Shown here piece after piece: positions 63,380-64,000 of a stretch of DNA of 64,000 nucleotides. Position 1 is the stretch's first letter; every line of letters starts with the position of its first letter. The notes under the pieces are model-generated. The model worked only from the letters and a program-made list of their open reading frames with translations. It was not told the origin of the DNA and ran no database searches. The position numbers and the translations under genes are program-made. This DNA is from Streptomyces spinoverrucosus (GTDB lineage Bacteria > Actinomycetota > Actinomycetes > Streptomycetales > Streptomycetaceae), in the NCBI RefSeq assembly GCF_006539505.1, contig NZ_BJND01000037.1, positions 1 to 64,000 on the forward strand. The letters are read 5' to 3'.

Positions 63380-63793
63380 TTGCGGCACATCTACCGCTGC
63401 CCACTGCGCTGGGCGGACATGGACGCGTACGGCCACGTCAACAACGTGGTGTTCCTCCGCTACCTGGAGGAAGCCCGTGTCAACTTCCTGTTCCGCCCGG
63501 ACAAGAACTTCAAGCAGGGGTCCGTGGTGGCACGCCATGAGATCGACTACAAGCGGCAGCTCGTCCACCGGCACACGCCCGTGGACATCGAGCTGTGGGT
63601 CACGCAGATCAGGGCCGCCTCCTTCACCCTCACTTACGAGGTGAAGGACGGCGACCAGATCTACGTCCGGGCCTCGACGGTGATAGTGCCGTTCGACTTC
63701 GAGGCGGGGCGACCGCGTCGGCTCACCGAAGAGGAACGGGAGTTCCTCCAGGAGTACCTGGACGACGACAAGGAGGAGGCCGTCGCCGCATGA
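63380..63793 (+). CDS. Hotdog-fold acyl-CoA thioesterase
   Basis: 137 residues from the TTG at 63380, 4 bases after ettA. 4HBT pattern: RWADMDAYGHVNNVVFLRYL with the catalytic Asp, EEARVNFLF, and RHEIDYKRQLVHRHTPVDIE. It probably hydrolyses a short or medium acyl-CoA. The last 20 residues are acidic. Overlaps the next gene by 4 bases. Confidence 0.88.
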   Translation: MRHIYRCPLRWADMDAYGHVNNVVFLRYLEEARVNFLFRPDKNFKQGSVVARHEIDYKRQLVHRHTPVDIELWVTQIRAASFTLTYEVKDGDQIYVRASTVIVPFDFEAGRPRRLTEEEREFLQEYLDDDKEEAVAA

Positions 63794-64000
63794 CGGTGCT
63801 CCACCTCGCCGACGAGGGGGAGGCGGCGGACCTCGCGGCCTTCCTCTCCCGGCTGCTCCACTACGACCGTTCAGCGGCGGTGCGTCTGCAGGCCGCGGGC
63901 ACCGCACTCGCCGTCTTCGGCCGACCGCCGTCCTTCGAGGTGCTGGCGATCCGGGCGGTACGGCTGGCCAAGCCGTACGAGAACGGGCTGGACGTCACCC
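63790..64000 (+). CDS. Hypothetical protein, 5' part (runs off the window)
   Basis: 70 residues seen from the ATG at 63790, overlapping the thioesterase stop (ATGA). MTVLHLADEGEAADLAAFLS, then a RLLHYDRSAAVRLQAAGTAL segment. No family recognised from this portion. Confidence 0.75.
   Translation, partial: MTVLHLADEGEAADLAAFLSRLLHYDRSAAVRLQAAGTALAVFGRPPSFEVLAIRAVRLAKPYENGLDVT

Overview
The window is high-GC actinobacterial DNA. Third-position G/C codons, GTG and TTG starts, ATGA/GTGA operon overlaps, a helix-turn-helix/DUF397/anti-sigma-type ATPase set, melC-type tyrosinase genes and LAxTG/thioester surface proteins all point to Streptomyces. From memory, the order recD2 - gltA - copA/copZ - iol genes - melC resembles one neighbourhood of the Streptomyces core chromosome; this was not checked.

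Region 1 (1-7.8 kb): a decayed polymorphic-toxin island. It opens with the C-terminal YwqJ-like deaminase end of a large toxin and its overlapping MORN (YwqK-like) immunity gene. Frameshifted toxin ends, two further MORN paralogues (one intact, one with a 1-base deletion), a pentapeptide-repeat gene and its internally deleted copy follow. A whiJ-type regulatory set (ATPase, HTH-DUF5753, DUF397) lies inside it.

Region 2 (7.8-28.8 kb): core metabolism. RecD2-type helicase, citrate synthase, CopA/CopZ copper efflux with a CsoR-type operator, an alcohol dehydrogenase, a GNAT acetyltransferase whose 3' end runs into a 39-bp tandem repeat, a myo-inositol catabolic operon (iolC, aldolase, iolB, iolD, mmsA), a lipoprotein, and an unusual alpha/beta hydrolase fused to an ABC ATPase with its permease.

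Region 3 (28.9-54.5 kb): a cell-surface and extracellular-matrix region. It holds an exopolysaccharide locus (sugar-1-phosphate transferase, three glycosyltransferases, polymerase/ligase, MurJ-like flippase, deacetylase, Wzz-like protein, CelD-like acetyltransferase, GH26-like hydrolase), more than a dozen small exported proteins in several paralogous families, a sortase-type surface protein, the tyrosinase pair melC1/melC2, and four exported proteins built on tyrosine-rich repeats. One has 30 consecutive lysine-proline-tyrosine hexapeptides resembling mussel adhesive protein. My main hypothesis is that the tyrosinase oxidises some of these proteins to DOPA and so helps cross-link a polysaccharide/protein matrix. 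The repeats and gene proximity are visible; the chemistry is inferred.

Region 4 (54.6-64 kb): tRNA-Arg(UCU), two tandem dynamin-like GTPases, SsbB, an LAxTG thioester-domain surface protein, EttA, a hotdog thioesterase and the start of a further gene that runs off the edge.
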